A stretch of 44,376 nt of DNA from Streptomyces scabichelini (GCF_011045015.1 NZ_JAAKZY010000076.1:1-44376); one strand, 5' to 3'; shown: positions 15,688 to 24,333, counted from the first letter of the stretch. A program made the numbers and translations. Notes: generated from the letters alone by a model not told the origin.

Positions 15688-15909
15688 ATGGCGGCATGGA
15701 CGTGGCGGTTCGAGAAGTCCGACGGGACGGAGGTCCAGCCCGCGGTACAGCCCGAGGAGTTCACCACGCAGGGGGACGCCGAATCCTGGCTCGGTGAGTA
15801 CTGGAAGGCGCTGGCCGAAGGGGGAGCGGACCAGGTACGGCTGTTCGAGGACGCCACGGAGATCTACGGCCCGATGAGCCTGCACGCGGAAGCCTCGCAG
15901 GACTCGTAA
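15688..15909 (+). CDS. Small conserved-looking hypothetical protein
   Basis: A 73-residue acidic protein starting MAAWTWRFEKSDG, with PEEFTTQGDAESWLGEYWKALAEGG and VRLFEDATEIYGPMSLHAE following. I do not recognise a named family. It has strong coding character, a good GGGAGG site six bases before the ATG at 15688 (an in-frame ATG at 15676 has none), and no signal or membrane segment. It is probably a soluble cytoplasmic protein. It is a single gene facing the minus-strand methyltransferase. Confidence 0.8.
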   Translation: MAAWTWRFEKSDGTEVQPAVQPEEFTTQGDAESWLGEYWKALAEGGADQVRLFEDATEIYGPMSLHAEASQDS

Positions 15910-15968
15910 AACCTCGTAGCTCGTAAGGCCTCGTAGGAGGCGCGGTGCGCGGCTGGCTGACGCAGGAC

Positions 15969-16757
15969 TCAGCCGCGCACCCCGCACAGGTGCAGCAGCG
16001 CCGCCACCGCCCGATACGGATCCGTCCGCCCGGCCCGCTCCTCGGCGGCCAGCAGCACGTCCACGTCGTCCGGAACCGCCGCGTCGTCCGCGGCCAGGTC
16101 CGTGAAGACCCGCACGCCGTACCAGGCGTGCAGCGGCGCCCCGATCCCGGCGAGCGTGCCGGTGAGCGCGTCGAGCCGGTCCGCGCGTACGTCGAGGCCG
16201 AGCCGATTCGTGTACGCGCTGCCGTCGAACGAGGCCAGGGCGCCGGCCCAGTCACCCGAAAGGCCCGGCCGCATCGCCAGCGCGTCCCCGTTCCGTACGA
16301 GCAGCGACAGCAGCCCGCCGGGGGCCAGCATGCGGGCAAGACCGGCGACCAGCGCGTCGGGATCCTCGACGTACATCAGCACGCCGTGGCACAGCACCAC
16401 ATCGAAACTGCCGGGCAGGAAGTGGACGCCGGTGTCCCGCCCGTCCCCCTCGAAGAGCCGCACCCGGCTCCTGATCCCCTCGGGTTCGGCGGCGAGCGCC
16501 TCGCGGGCCGCGGCGACCATCTTCGGGTCCTGCTCGAGGCCGGTGACCTTGTGCCCGGCCCGCGCCAGGCGCAGCGCCTGCGTGCCCTGGCCCATGCCCA
16601 CGTCGAGGACGCGCAGCCGCTGCCCCACCGGGAACCGCCCGGCTATCTGCTCGTCCAGCTGCCGGGTCACCAGCTCCTGGCGTACGACATCACGCAGCCC
16701 GCCCAGCTTGCTGAGCCAGGCGTCCGCCGCACCACCCGTGAAAGATGCCGCGCTCAG
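15969..16757 (-). CDS. SAM-dependent methyltransferase with a probable CTG start
   Basis: A 262-residue class I methyltransferase (Methyltransf_11/25-like). Motif I is RVLDVGMGQGTQAL, with VTGLEQDPKMV, SFDVVLCHGVLMYVEDPD and LAPGGLLSLLVRN following. The start is unusual. No ATG, GTG or TTG occurs in frame between the ATG at 16943, deep inside the upstream gene, and the conserved N-terminal segment. A CTG at 16757 overlaps the upstream stop as CTGA and has GGAGAG six bases before it, so I place the start there. A GTG in RQELVTRQ further in would truncate the protein. It is translationally coupled to the DUF3043 gene. The substrate is unknown. Confidence 0.85.
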   Translation of the reverse strand: MSAASFTGGAADAWLSKLGGLRDVVRQELVTRQLDEQIAGRFPVGQRLRVLDVGMGQGTQALRLARAGHKVTGLEQDPKMVAAAREALAAEPEGIRSRVRLFEGDGRDTGVHFLPGSFDVVLCHGVLMYVEDPDALVAGLARMLAPGGLLSLLVRNGDALAMRPGLSGDWAGALASFDGSAYTNRLGLDVRADRLDALTGTLAGIGAPLHAWYGVRVFTDLAADDAAVPDDVDVLLAAEERAGRTDPYRAVAALLHLCGVRG

Positions 16758-17350
16758 GGCCGCTCTCCGCGCTTGACCTGCGGCTTCGGCAGCCGGAGGC
16801 GACGCATCTGGAGGCTGCGCATCAGCGCATAGGCGGCCGCGCCACGCTTGGGCTCGTCGGGGTAGCGCTCGTTCAGCTGCTTCTTCAGGCGGATCACGAT
16901 GCCGATCGAGTCGACCACGATCAGCACGATCACGAAGAGCCACAGCAGCAGCGCGACGTTCTGCAACTGCGCGATCTGGACCATGCTCAGTACGAGGATG
17001 ATCACAGCCAGCGGCAGGAAGAACTCGGCGATGCAGAACCGCGAGTCGATGAAGTCACGCGCGAACTTCCGCACCCGCCCCTTGTCACGGGCGGGCAGAT
17101 AACGCTCGTCACCGCTGGCCAGCGCCTCGCGCTGTTTCGCGAGCGCGGCGCGGCGGTCTTCGCGCTGCCGCTTGGCCGCCTCTTTGCGGTTCGTCGGCGT
17201 ATGCGCGACGCTCCGCCGTCGGGGCTGGGCCTCACTGCGCTTCGGCGTGGGGCGCCCCTTGGGGGCCTGCGGATCACGGGGCTGATTGGAGTCGGTCACC
17301 GTCGCCTTGTCGGCAAGGGCCTTCTCTTCTTTGGCACGGCTACGGAACAC
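16754..17350 (-). CDS. DUF3043 domain membrane protein
   Basis: A 198-residue actinobacterial membrane protein. It begins VFRSRAKEEK, the usual start of the family, followed by a basic, charged cytoplasmic region (RKEAAKRQREDRRAALAKQREALASGDERYLP). Two hydrophobic segments (about 113-132 and 137-157) are separated by the short loop QIAQLQN, and a basic tail closes it. The function is unknown. GTG 17350 was chosen over the ORF start at 17449 because it starts at the conserved block. There is no ribosome site, but TACCCT ends eight bases upstream, so a leaderless start is possible. The methyltransferase gene overlaps its stop. Confidence 0.85.
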   Translation of the reverse strand: MFRSRAKEEKALADKATVTDSNQPRDPQAPKGRPTPKRSEAQPRRRSVAHTPTNRKEAAKRQREDRRAALAKQREALASGDERYLPARDKGRVRKFARDFIDSRFCIAEFFLPLAVIILVLSMVQIAQLQNVALLLWLFVIVLIVVDSIGIVIRLKKQLNERYPDEPKRGAAAYALMRSLQMRRLRLPKPQVKRGERP

Positions 17351-17682
17351 AAAACCCAAGGGTAAGGGGTACCCGCGCATGGACCACAGCCGAGTGGGGA
17401 ACGATCCGGCAACACCGGTCGTCTGTAGGAGGACAGTGGGGAGGGGCAAAAGGGGTGTTGCCTTCGGTTCGCCCGGGGTGGGCCTGAGGTAATCCCGAAG
17501 TTGTCCCGTACCTAACCCTGGGAGGCACCTACTCCCTACGCCGGAGCGGTGCCGACCACAGTCGTCCTTGGGGATGAGCGCATCCGTCCCCGAACAGTGC
17601 GGTAATGGATGCAGAGCCCGTACCGTGGGTTCTGTTGCAGTCGCTGGAGCTGGAGTCCGTCAGAAGGGGGCGCGCGAAGCCC
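17351..17682. other. Divergent gap between the DUF3043 gene and pspA
   Basis: A 332-bp non-coding stretch. It contains the ECF-type promoter at 17398-17425 pointing to pspA, a GGGTACCC palindrome at about 17367-17374, and a possible -10 for the DUF3043 gene (TACCCT, minus strand 17364-17359). The pspA leader would be about 250 nt, long for a simple promoter, so further control elements may lie here. Confidence 0.6.
17398..17425 (+). promoter_or_regulatory. ECF sigma-factor (sigma-E-like) promoter upstream of pspA
   Basis: GGAAC at 17398-17402 and CGTCTG at 17420-17425 are separated by 17 bp. This is close to the consensus for Streptomyces sigma-E cell-envelope stress promoters. It reads toward pspA, whose family responds to envelope stress. 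The predicted start is near 17432. Confidence 0.65.
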
Positions 17683-18480
17683 ATGAGCGGTGTCATGAAG
17701 CGTATGGGGATGATCTTCCGCGCGAAGGCGAACAAGGCCCTTGATCGGGCCGAGGACCCGCGCGAAACCCTCGACTACTCGTACCAGAAGCAGCTGGAGC
17801 TGCTGCAGAAGGTGCGCCGCGGAGTCGCCGATGTGGCGACGTCCCGCAAGCGCCTGGAGTTGCAGCTCAACCAGCTCCAGAGCCAGTCCTCGAAGCTGGA
17901 GGACCAGGGCCGCAAGGCGCTCGCCCTCGGCCGTGAGGACCTGGCCCGTGAGGCGCTGTCGCGCCGTGCCGCGCTCCAGCAGCAGGTCACGGACCTGGAG
18001 ACGCAGCACCAGACCCTCCAGGGAGAGGAGGAGAAGCTCACGCTCGCCGCCCAGCGGTTGCAGGCCAAGGTCGACGCCTTCCGTACGAAGAAGGAGACCA
18101 TCAAGGCCACGTACACCGCCGCCCAGGCGCAGACCCGGATCGGCGAGGCCTTCTCCGGGATCTCCGAGGAGATGGGCGACGTCGGCATGGCCATACAGCG
18201 TGCCGAGGACAAGACGGCGCAGCTGCAGGCCCGGGCCGGCGCCATCGACGAGCTGCTCGCCTCCGGCGCCCTCGACGACTCGTCCGGACTGGCCAAGGAC
18301 GACATCCAGAGCGAGCTGGACCGGCTCTCCGGTGGCACGGACGTGGAGCTGGAGCTGCAGCGCATGAAGGCCGAGCTGGCCGGCGGTTCCTCCTCGTCCC
18401 AGCAGGCGATCGAGGGCGGTCAGGGCCAGACTCAGTCCCAGGACCAGCCGAAGGACACTCCGCGCTTCGACAAGCAGTAG
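17683..18480 (+). CDS. pspA: PspA/IM30 family phage-shock protein
   Basis: A 265-residue ESCRT-III-like membrane-stress protein that binds stressed inner membrane and stabilises it. It is almost entirely helical coiled coil from about residue 15 to 225: the N-terminal amphipathic helix MKRMGMIFRAKANKALDRAEDP, then long heptad stretches (QKQLELLQKVRRGVADVATSRKRLEL). The C-terminal ~30 residues are a Gln/Ser-rich disordered tail, which is an addition to the core fold. I start at ATG 17683; the inner ATG at 17695 is an alternative. A sigma-E-like promoter lies upstream, and pspAA follows after 22 nt as an operon partner. Confidence 0.95.
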   Translation: MSGVMKRMGMIFRAKANKALDRAEDPRETLDYSYQKQLELLQKVRRGVADVATSRKRLELQLNQLQSQSSKLEDQGRKALALGREDLAREALSRRAALQQQVTDLETQHQTLQGEEEKLTLAAQRLQAKVDAFRTKKETIKATYTAAQAQTRIGEAFSGISEEMGDVGMAIQRAEDKTAQLQARAGAIDELLASGALDDSSGLAKDDIQSELDRLSGGTDVELELQRMKAELAGGSSSSQQAIEGGQGQTQSQDQPKDTPRFDKQ

Positions 18481-18502
18481 TCCCACGCCTTAGGAGGGCG
18501 TC

Positions 18503-18781
18503 GTGATCGTACGGATCATGGGAGAGGGACAGGTGAAGCTGGACAACGCCCACTTCACCGAGCTGAACAAACTGGACGACGAGCTCCTCGCGGAGATGGA
18601 GTCCGGCGACGAGGAGGGCTTCCGGCGCACGCTGGGAGCACTCCTCGACGCGGTACGCCGCATGGGCACGCCACTGCCCGACGACGCCCTCGAACCATCG
18701 GAACTCATCCTCCCGTCCCCGGACGCAACGCTGGAGGAGGTCCGGGAGATGCTGAGCGAGGACGGCTTGATTCCGGGCTGA
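18503..18781 (+). CDS. pspAA: PspA-associated protein PspAA
   Basis: A 92-residue small acidic protein beginning VIVRIMGEGQVKLDNAHFTELNKLDDEL, the pattern of the PspAA domain that accompanies PspA in many bacteria and archaea. It ends with the conserved acidic LPDDALEPSELILPSPDATLEEVREML segment. The GTG at 18503 has a strong AGGAGGG site. It is presumed to modulate PspA assembly or signalling; the exact role is not known. It is co-transcribed with pspA. A dispersed repeat separates it from the kinase gene. Confidence 0.9.
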   Translation: MIVRIMGEGQVKLDNAHFTELNKLDDELLAEMESGDEEGFRRTLGALLDAVRRMGTPLPDDALEPSELILPSPDATLEEVREMLSEDGLIPG

Positions 18782-18825
18782 CTGAGAACTCCGGCACCTT
18801 TGAAGGCGGGCGACCGCTGTACGGT

Positions 18826-18875
18826 GCCCCGTAAGGGGCGCGGGGAACTGCGCGACCAGCCACAGACGACCCGCA
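18826..18875 (+). repeat. Dispersed intergenic repeat, copy 4
   Basis: A consensus copy with GCCCC-GTAA-GGGGC hairpin, GCGGGGAACTGCGCGACCAG and CCACAGACGACCCGCA. It lies between pspAA and the histidine kinase gene, in the same orientation as both. Confidence 0.85.
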
Positions 18876-18907
18876 GCCAAAATACGGCCCAACCGGCGGA
18901 GCCAAGC

Positions 18908-20248
18908 GTGAGCACAATCGAGCGCACCCGGGACCGGCTGCGGGCACATCCGCTGGTGGTGGACGGAGCGCTGGCGGCAGCCGTACTGCTGTGCATGATC
19001 ATCGCGTCGTTCGTCGCCCCGGACGGCCACGGCGGGAAAACCTGGGGCACGCGCGCACCCGACGCGCTCGGCCTCACCCTGATGACGCTGGGCGCCGTCG
19101 CCCTGGTCTTCCGCCGCCGCGGCCCCATGCCGGTCCTCGCCGTGACGAGCGCCCTCTCCCTGCTGGAGTTCGTCACCGGCGACCCGCGGACCCCGGTGGC
19201 GATGTCCGCCGTGATCGCCCTCTACACGGTCGCGTCGACGACCGACCGGCCCACCACCTGGCGGGTCGGACTGCTCACCATGACCGTTCTGACGGGCGTC
19301 GCGATGCTCGCGGGCTCCATGCCCTGGTACGAGCAGGAGAACCTCGGCATCTTCGCCTGGACCGGCATGGCCGCCGCCGCGGGCGACGCGGTACGCAGCC
19401 GCCGCGCCTTCGTGCACGCCATAAGAGAGCGCGCCGAACGCGCCGAGCGCACCCGCGAGGAGGAGGCCCGCCGCCGCGTGGCCGAGGAGCGGCTGCGGAT
19501 CGCCCGGGACCTGCACGACGTCGTCGCCCACCACATCGCGCTGGTCAACGTGCAGGCCGGAGTCGCCGCGCACGTCATGGACAAGCGGCCCGACCAGGCC
19601 AAGGAAGCCCTCGCCCACGTCCGAGAGGCCAGCCGCTCCGCGCTCAACGAACTCCGCGCCACCGTCGGCCTGTTGAGGCAGTCCGGTGACCCGGAGGCGC
19701 CCACCGAACCGGCCCCGGGACTGCACCGCCTCGACGAACTCGTCGGCACCTTCCGCAGTGCGGGCCTGCCCGTCGAGGTGGCCCACACCGACCACGGCAC
19801 CGCCCTGCCCGCCGCCGTCGACCTGGCCGCGTACCGCGTCATCCAGGAAGCCCTCACCAATGTGCAGAAGCACGCGGGTACGGAGGCGAAGGCCGAGGTC
19901 AGCGTCGTACGCGTGGGGCCGAATGTGGAGATCACCGTCCTCGACAACGGGCCCGGCGACGATGTGGAGGCCCGGCAGGACGAGAACGGCGGGCACGGGC
20001 TGCTCGGCATGCGTGAGCGGGTCACCGCGCTCGGCGGCAGCTGCACCGCCGGACCCCGCTACGGAGGCGGCTTCCGGGTCCATGCGATCCTGCCGGTCAA
20101 GAACCGCACCGGGAACACGGCATCGCCCACCCAGGCATCGGCGACTCAGGCATCGACGACCCAGACATCGCCGAGCGCGGCACCCACGAAAACCGCACCC
20201 ACGAAGACGACATCCACGAAAACGGCACCCACGGGGGACCCCGCATGA
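18908..20248 (+). CDS. Two-component sensor histidine kinase (NarL/HisKA_3 type)
   Basis: A 446-residue membrane kinase. About five or six hydrophobic segments fill residues 17-160 with no large extracellular domain, so it probably senses the membrane itself or a hydrophobic ligand. A coiled linker (170-196) leads to the HisKA_3 dimerisation region RIARDLHDVVAHHIALVN with H203 as phospho-acceptor. The ATP-binding domain shows EALTN (314-318), DNGPG (346-350) and GGHGLLGMRER (361-371). The tail (403-446) is Thr/Ala/Pro low-complexity encoded by eight 15-bp repeats. GTG 18908 starts after the dispersed repeat. Its stop overlaps the regulator ATG. Closeness to pspA suggests envelope-stress signalling. 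Confidence 0.94.
   Translation: MSTIERTRDRLRAHPLVVDGALAAAVLLCMIIASFVAPDGHGGKTWGTRAPDALGLTLMTLGAVALVFRRRGPMPVLAVTSALSLLEFVTGDPRTPVAMSAVIALYTVASTTDRPTTWRVGLLTMTVLTGVAMLAGSMPWYEQENLGIFAWTGMAAAAGDAVRSRRAFVHAIRERAERAERTREEEARRRVAEERLRIARDLHDVVAHHIALVNVQAGVAAHVMDKRPDQAKEALAHVREASRSALNELRATVGLLRQSGDPEAPTEPAPGLHRLDELVGTFRSAGLPVEVAHTDHGTALPAAVDLAAYRVIQEALTNVQKHAGTEAKAEVSVVRVGPNVEITVLDNGPGDDVEARQDENGGHGLLGMRERVTALGGSCTAGPRYGGGFRVHAILPVKNRTGNTASPTQASATQASTTQTSPSAAPTKTAPTKTTSTKTAPTGDPA
20119..20238. repeat. Eight 15-bp tandem units at the kinase 3' end
   Basis: Two runs of four 15-bp units. The first (20119-20178) repeats GGCATCGxCxACyCA and encodes A-S-x-T-Q. The second (20179-20238) repeats xGCACCCACGAAxAC and encodes P-T-K-T-A. 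Units differ by a few bases, so the array has diverged or was assembled stepwise. Confidence 0.85.
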
Positions 20249-20919
20249 CCATCCGCGTCCTGCTCGCCGACGACCAGGCACTGCTGCGGAGCGCGTTTCG
20301 CGTGCTGGTCGACTCCGAGCCCGACATGGAGGTCGTCGCGGAGGCCTCGGACGGCGCGGAGGCGGTGCGGCTGGCGCGCGAGGAGCGGGCCGACGTCGTC
20401 CTGATGGACATCCGCATGCCCGGTACGGACGGTCTCGCCGCCACCCGGCTGATCAGCGCCGACCCGGGCCTCACGCACGTACGCGTGGTCATGCTGACGA
20501 CCTTCGAGGTCGACGAGTACGTGGTGCAGTCGCTGCGGGCCGGGGCCTCCGGCTTCCTCGGCAAGGGCTCGGAGCCCGAGGAACTGCTGAGCGCCATCCG
20601 GATCGCGGCGGGCGGCGAGGCGCTGCTGTCGCCGGCGGCCACGAAGGGGCTGATCGCCAGGTTCCTCGCGCAGGGCGACGACGACAGGGATCCCGCCCGC
20701 ACCGAGCGTCTCGACGCGCTGACCGGGCGGGAGCGAGAGGTCCTCGTCCAGGTCGCGGGCGGGCACTCGAACGACGAGATCGCCGAGCGGCTCGAGGTCA
20801 GCCCGCTGACGGTGAAGACGCACGTCAACCGTGCCATGGCCAAACTGGGCGCGCGTGACCGGGCTCAACTGGTCGTCATCGCGTACGAGTCGGGGCTGGT
20901 ACGTCCAAGGGTGGAGTGA
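20245..20919 (+). CDS. LuxR/NarL family response regulator
   Basis: A 224-residue regulator and cognate partner of the kinase, whose stop codon overlaps its ATG. The receiver domain (1-120) shows acidic residues LLADD near the start, phospho-acceptor D55 in LMDIRMPG and the conserved Thr/Lys pair in LTTFEVDEY and GFLGKG. The LuxR-type helix-turn-helix (about 155-215) reads LTGREREVLVQVAGGHSNDEIAERLEVSPLTVKTHVNRAMAKLGARDR. Direct targets are not known; the exporter gene downstream and the pspA operon upstream are the first candidates. A short ATCGGC/GCCGAT hairpin follows at 20985-21000. Confidence 0.95.
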   Translation: MTIRVLLADDQALLRSAFRVLVDSEPDMEVVAEASDGAEAVRLAREERADVVLMDIRMPGTDGLAATRLISADPGLTHVRVVMLTTFEVDEYVVQSLRAGASGFLGKGSEPEELLSAIRIAAGGEALLSPAATKGLIARFLAQGDDDRDPARTERLDALTGREREVLVQVAGGHSNDEIAERLEVSPLTVKTHVNRAMAKLGARDRAQLVVIAYESGLVRPRVE

Positions 20920-21084
20920 GCTCCGGCCGGGCGTACTGCGCCCGCAGTATGAGCCGGATAAGGAAATGGACTCAGGGGCGACGGATCGGCCTTCGCCGAT
21001 GGCTCAGGGTGTAGGGGCGGGCGCTCACATGTGCCCCTCCAGCCGCTCCGGCACACCCAGCCACAGAAGAGAGATCCGCCACCC

Positions 21085-24000
21085 ATGTCCTGGCTGTCCA
21101 GGTTCAGCCTCGCACAACGGGCCCTCATAGGGCTGATGTCGATCGTCGCGCTAGCTTTCGGAGCGATCGCGATCCCGCAGCTCAAGCAGCAGTTGCTGCC
21201 CACCATCGAACTGCCCATGGTGTCGGTGCTTGCGCCGTACCAGGGCGCGTCCCCCGACGTGGTCGAGAAGCAGGTCGTCGAGCCCATCGAGGACAACCTC
21301 GAAGGGGTCGACGGCATCTCGGGCGTCACCTCCACCGCCAGCGAGGGCAACGCCCTGATCATGGCGTCCTTCGACTACGGCAATGACACCGAGCAGCTCG
21401 TCGCCGATGTCCAGCAGGCCGTCAACCGGGCCCGCGTCCAGCTCCCGGACGACGTGGACCCGCAGGTCGTCGCCGGTTCCACGGACGACATCCCGACCGT
21501 GGTGCTCGCCGTCACCTCCGACAAGGACCAGCAGGCCCTCTCGGACCAGCTCGACCGCACCGTCGTGCCCGAGCTGCGCGACATCGACGGCGTCGGCCAG
21601 GTCACGGTCGACGGCGTACGGGATCTCCAGGTCACGGTCACGCCCGATGACGCGAAGATGGCGCGCGCCGGGGTCACCCCGCCCGTCCTCGGCCAGGCCC
21701 TTCAGGCGGGCGGCGCGACCGTACCGGCCGGCTCCTTCGACGAGAACGGCAGCAACCGCACCGTCCAGGTCGGCGGCGGCTTCACCTCGCTGAAGCAGAT
21801 CCAGGACCTGATGGTCACCGGCGAGGGCGTCGAGAAGCCCGTACGCCTCGGTGACATCGCCGCGGTCGAGGAGCAGCCCGCCACGGCGGAGTCCATCACC
21901 CGCACCGACGGCAGGCCCAGCCTCTCCGTCTCGCTGACGATGGACCACGACGGCAGCGCGGTCGCCATCTCCGACGCGGTCCAGGACAAGCTGCCCGACC
22001 TGCGCAAGGACCTCGGCTCCGGTGCGACGCTGACCGTCGTCAGCGACCAGGGTCCGGCGGTCTCCAAGTCCATCTCGGGCCTGACGACCGAGGGCGCGCT
22101 CGGCCTGCTCTTCGCGGTCGTGATCATCCTGGTCTTCCTGGCCTCGATCCGCTCGACCCTCGTCACGGCGGTGTCGATCCCGCTGTCGGTGGTCCTCGCG
22201 CTGATCGTCCTGTGGACCCGCGACCTGTCGCTCAACATGCTCACCCTCGGCGCGCTGACCATCGCGATCGGCCGCGTCGTCGACGACTCGATCGTGGTCC
22301 TGGAGAACATCAAGCGCCACCTTGGTTACGGCGAGGAGCGCCAGGAGGCGATCCTCAAGGCGGTACGGGAGGTAGCGGGCGCGGTCACGTCCTCCACTCT
22401 CACGACGGTCGCCGTCTTCCTCCCCATCGGCCTGACCGGCGGCATGGTGGGCGAACTGTTCGGCTCCTTCAGCCTGACGGTGACGGCGGCGCTGCTGGCC
22501 TCGCTGCTCGTCTCGCTGACGGTCGTACCGGTGCTCTCGTACTGGTTCCTGCGCGCCCCCAAGGGCACGCCCGCGGACGCCGACGAGGCGCGCCGCAAGG
22601 CCGAGGAGAAGGAGGCCCGCAGCCGCCTCCAGCGCTCGTACGTCCCTGTCCTGCGGTTCGCCACCCGGCGCCGCCTGACCAGCGTGGCCATCGCGGTGGT
22701 CGTCCTCATCGGTACGTTCGCCATGGCGCCGCTGCTGAAGACGAACTTCTTCGACCAGGGCGAGCAGGAAGTCCTCACCGTCAAGCAGGAGTTGAAGCCC
22801 GGCACCAGCCTGGCCGCGACCGACGCCCAGGCCAAGAAGGTCGAGCAGCTGCTCGACGGTGTGAAGGGCGTCGAGGACTACCAGGTCACGGTCGGCTCCT
22901 CCGGCTTCCTGGCCGCGTTCGGCGGGGGCACGGACACCAACCAGGCCTCGTACACGGTTAAGGTCGCGGACTCGGCCTCGTACGACGATGTCCAGGACCG
23001 GATCGAGGAGGGACTCGGCAAGCTCTCCGGGATCGGTACGACGACGATCTCGGCCGGGGACGGCTTCGGCGCCCAGGAGCTGAGTGTGGTCGTCAAGTCC
23101 GCCGACGCCGAGGTGCTGCGCGAGGCCGCGGAGGAGGTCCGGGACGCGGTCGCCGGGCTCGACGACGTCACGGACGTGACGAGCGACCTCGCCCAGTCCG
23201 TACCGCGGATCTCCGTCAAGGCCAATGACAAGGCCGCGGCGGCCGGGTTCGACGACACGACGCTCGGCGCCGCCGTCGGCCAGGCGGTGCGCGGCACCAC
23301 CAGCGGCAAGGCGATTCTGGACGACACCGAGCGGGACGTGGTCATCAAGTCGGCGAAGCCAGCCCGGACGCTGGACGAGCTGAAGAAGCTCCAGCTGGGG
23401 CCCGGTGTGGAGCTCGGTGACATCGCCACGGTGGAGCTGGTCGACGGCCCGGTCTCGATGACCAGGATCGACGGGCAGCGGGCGGCGACGATCACGGCGA
23501 AGCCGACGGGCGAGAACACCGGTGCGGTGAGCGCGGATCTCACCACGAAGCTCGACGCGCTGAAGCTCCCGGACGGGGCGACGGCGGAGATCGGCGGTGT
23601 CTCGCAGGACCAGGACGAGGCGTTCGGATCCCTCGGCCTGGCGATGCTCGCGGCGATCGCGATCGTCTTCATGCTGCTGGTGGCGACCTTCCGGTCCCTC
23701 ATCCAGCCGCTGATCCTGCTGGTGTCGATCCCGTTCGCGGCGACGGGCGCGATCGGCCTGCTGGTCGCCACGGGCACCCCGATGGGCGTACCGGCGATGA
23801 TCGGCATGCTGATGCTCATAGGCATCGTGGTCACGAACGCGATCGTGCTGATCGACCTGATCAACCAGTACCGCAGGCAGGGTTACGGAGTGGTCGAGGC
23901 CGTACTGGAAGGCGGCCGCCACCGCCTGCGCCCGATCCTGATGACGGCACTGGCGACGATCTTCGCCCTCCTCCCCATGGCGCTGGGCATCACGGGCGAG

Positions 24001-24201
24001 GGCGGCTTCATCGCCCAGCCCCTGGCCGTGGTGGTCATCGGCGGCCTGATCACGTCGACACTCCTCACCCTCCTCCTCGTCCCGACGCTCTACGCGATGG
24101 TCGAACTCCGCAAGGAGCGGCGGGCGAAGAAGCGGGAGGCCAAGCGGGCGAAGAAGGCGGAGGCGCCTGCGCAGTCGGAGCCGGAGCCCGCGGGCGTGTG
24201 A
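21085..24201 (+). CDS. RND-superfamily efflux permease (HAE1/AcrB-like)
   Basis: A 1038-residue proton-driven exporter. The topology is the RND pattern: membrane helix 1 (about 10-30), a large periplasm-side loop, a block of helices in residues ~345-500, a second large loop, and a second helix block ~850-1015. The helix-4 proton-relay pair appears in GRVVDDSIVVLENI. The start YQGASPDVVEKQVVEPIEDNL is typical of AcrB/MdtB types. No membrane-fusion or outer-membrane partner gene is nearby, as expected in a monoderm. The tail is Lys/Arg-rich. ATG 21085 starts at the first helix. It follows the kinase/regulator pair and ends in a strong terminator. Confidence 0.94.
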   Translation: MSWLSRFSLAQRALIGLMSIVALAFGAIAIPQLKQQLLPTIELPMVSVLAPYQGASPDVVEKQVVEPIEDNLEGVDGISGVTSTASEGNALIMASFDYGNDTEQLVADVQQAVNRARVQLPDDVDPQVVAGSTDDIPTVVLAVTSDKDQQALSDQLDRTVVPELRDIDGVGQVTVDGVRDLQVTVTPDDAKMARAGVTPPVLGQALQAGGATVPAGSFDENGSNRTVQVGGGFTSLKQIQDLMVTGEGVEKPVRLGDIAAVEEQPATAESITRTDGRPSLSVSLTMDHDGSAVAISDAVQDKLPDLRKDLGSGATLTVVSDQGPAVSKSISGLTTEGALGLLFAVVIILVFLASIRSTLVTAVSIPLSVVLALIVLWTRDLSLNMLTLGALTIAIGRVVDDSIVVLENIKRHLGYGEERQEAILKAVREVAGAVTSSTLTTVAVFLPIGLTGGMVGELFGSFSLTVTAALLASLLVSLTVVPVLSYWFLRAPKGTPADADEARRKAEEKEARSRLQRSYVPVLRFATRRRLTSVAIAVVVLIGTFAMAPLLKTNFFDQGEQEVLTVKQELKPGTSLAATDAQAKKVEQLLDGVKGVEDYQVTVGSSGFLAAFGGGTDTNQASYTVKVADSASYDDVQDRIEEGLGKLSGIGTTTISAGDGFGAQELSVVVKSADAEVLREAAEEVRDAVAGLDDVTDVTSDLAQSVPRISVKANDKAAAAGFDDTTLGAAVGQAVRGTTSGKAILDDTERDVVIKSAKPARTLDELKKLQLGPGVELGDIATVELVDGPVSMTRIDGQRAATITAKPTGENTGAVSADLTTKLDALKLPDGATAEIGGVSQDQDEAFGSLGLAMLAAIAIVFMLLVATFRSLIQPLILLVSIPFAATGAIGLLVATGTPMGVPAMIGMLMLIGIVVTNAIVLIDLINQYRRQGYGVVEAVLEGGRHRLRPILMTALATIFALLPMALGITGEGGFIAQPLAVVVIGGLITSTLLTLLLVPTLYAMVELRKERRAKKREAKRAKKAEAPAQSEPEPAGV

Positions 24202-24228
24202 CGGTCTGACCCGCACAGCCTGATCCAG

Positions 24229-24271
24229 GGCGGCCGGGCCCCGAACCCAAATGGTTCGGTGCCCGGCCGCC
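24229..24271. terminator. Long terminator hairpin after the RND gene
   Basis: Arms 24229-24247 and 24253-24271 pair over 18 of 19 positions (one C/T mismatch) around the 5-nt loop CAAAT. Confidence 0.85.
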
Positions 24272-24333
24272 GTCGTGTGCCGTTACGTATCCTGTGGGCT
24301 CGAACTGCTTTATGGGGGAAGGGGATTCGGGCG

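Noticed and set aside
18101..20281. 726-residue minus-strand frame opposite pspA and the kinase
   Set aside because: Crosses three well-supported genes and a terminal repeat; shadow of high-GC codon bias.
20985..21000. ATCGGC/GCCGAT hairpin after the response regulator as a strong terminator
   Set aside because: Only a 6-bp stem and no U-run; mentioned but not called.
21151..24216. 1021-residue minus-strand frame opposite the RND gene
   Set aside because: Antisense shadow; the plus strand has conserved RND motifs and a normal start.
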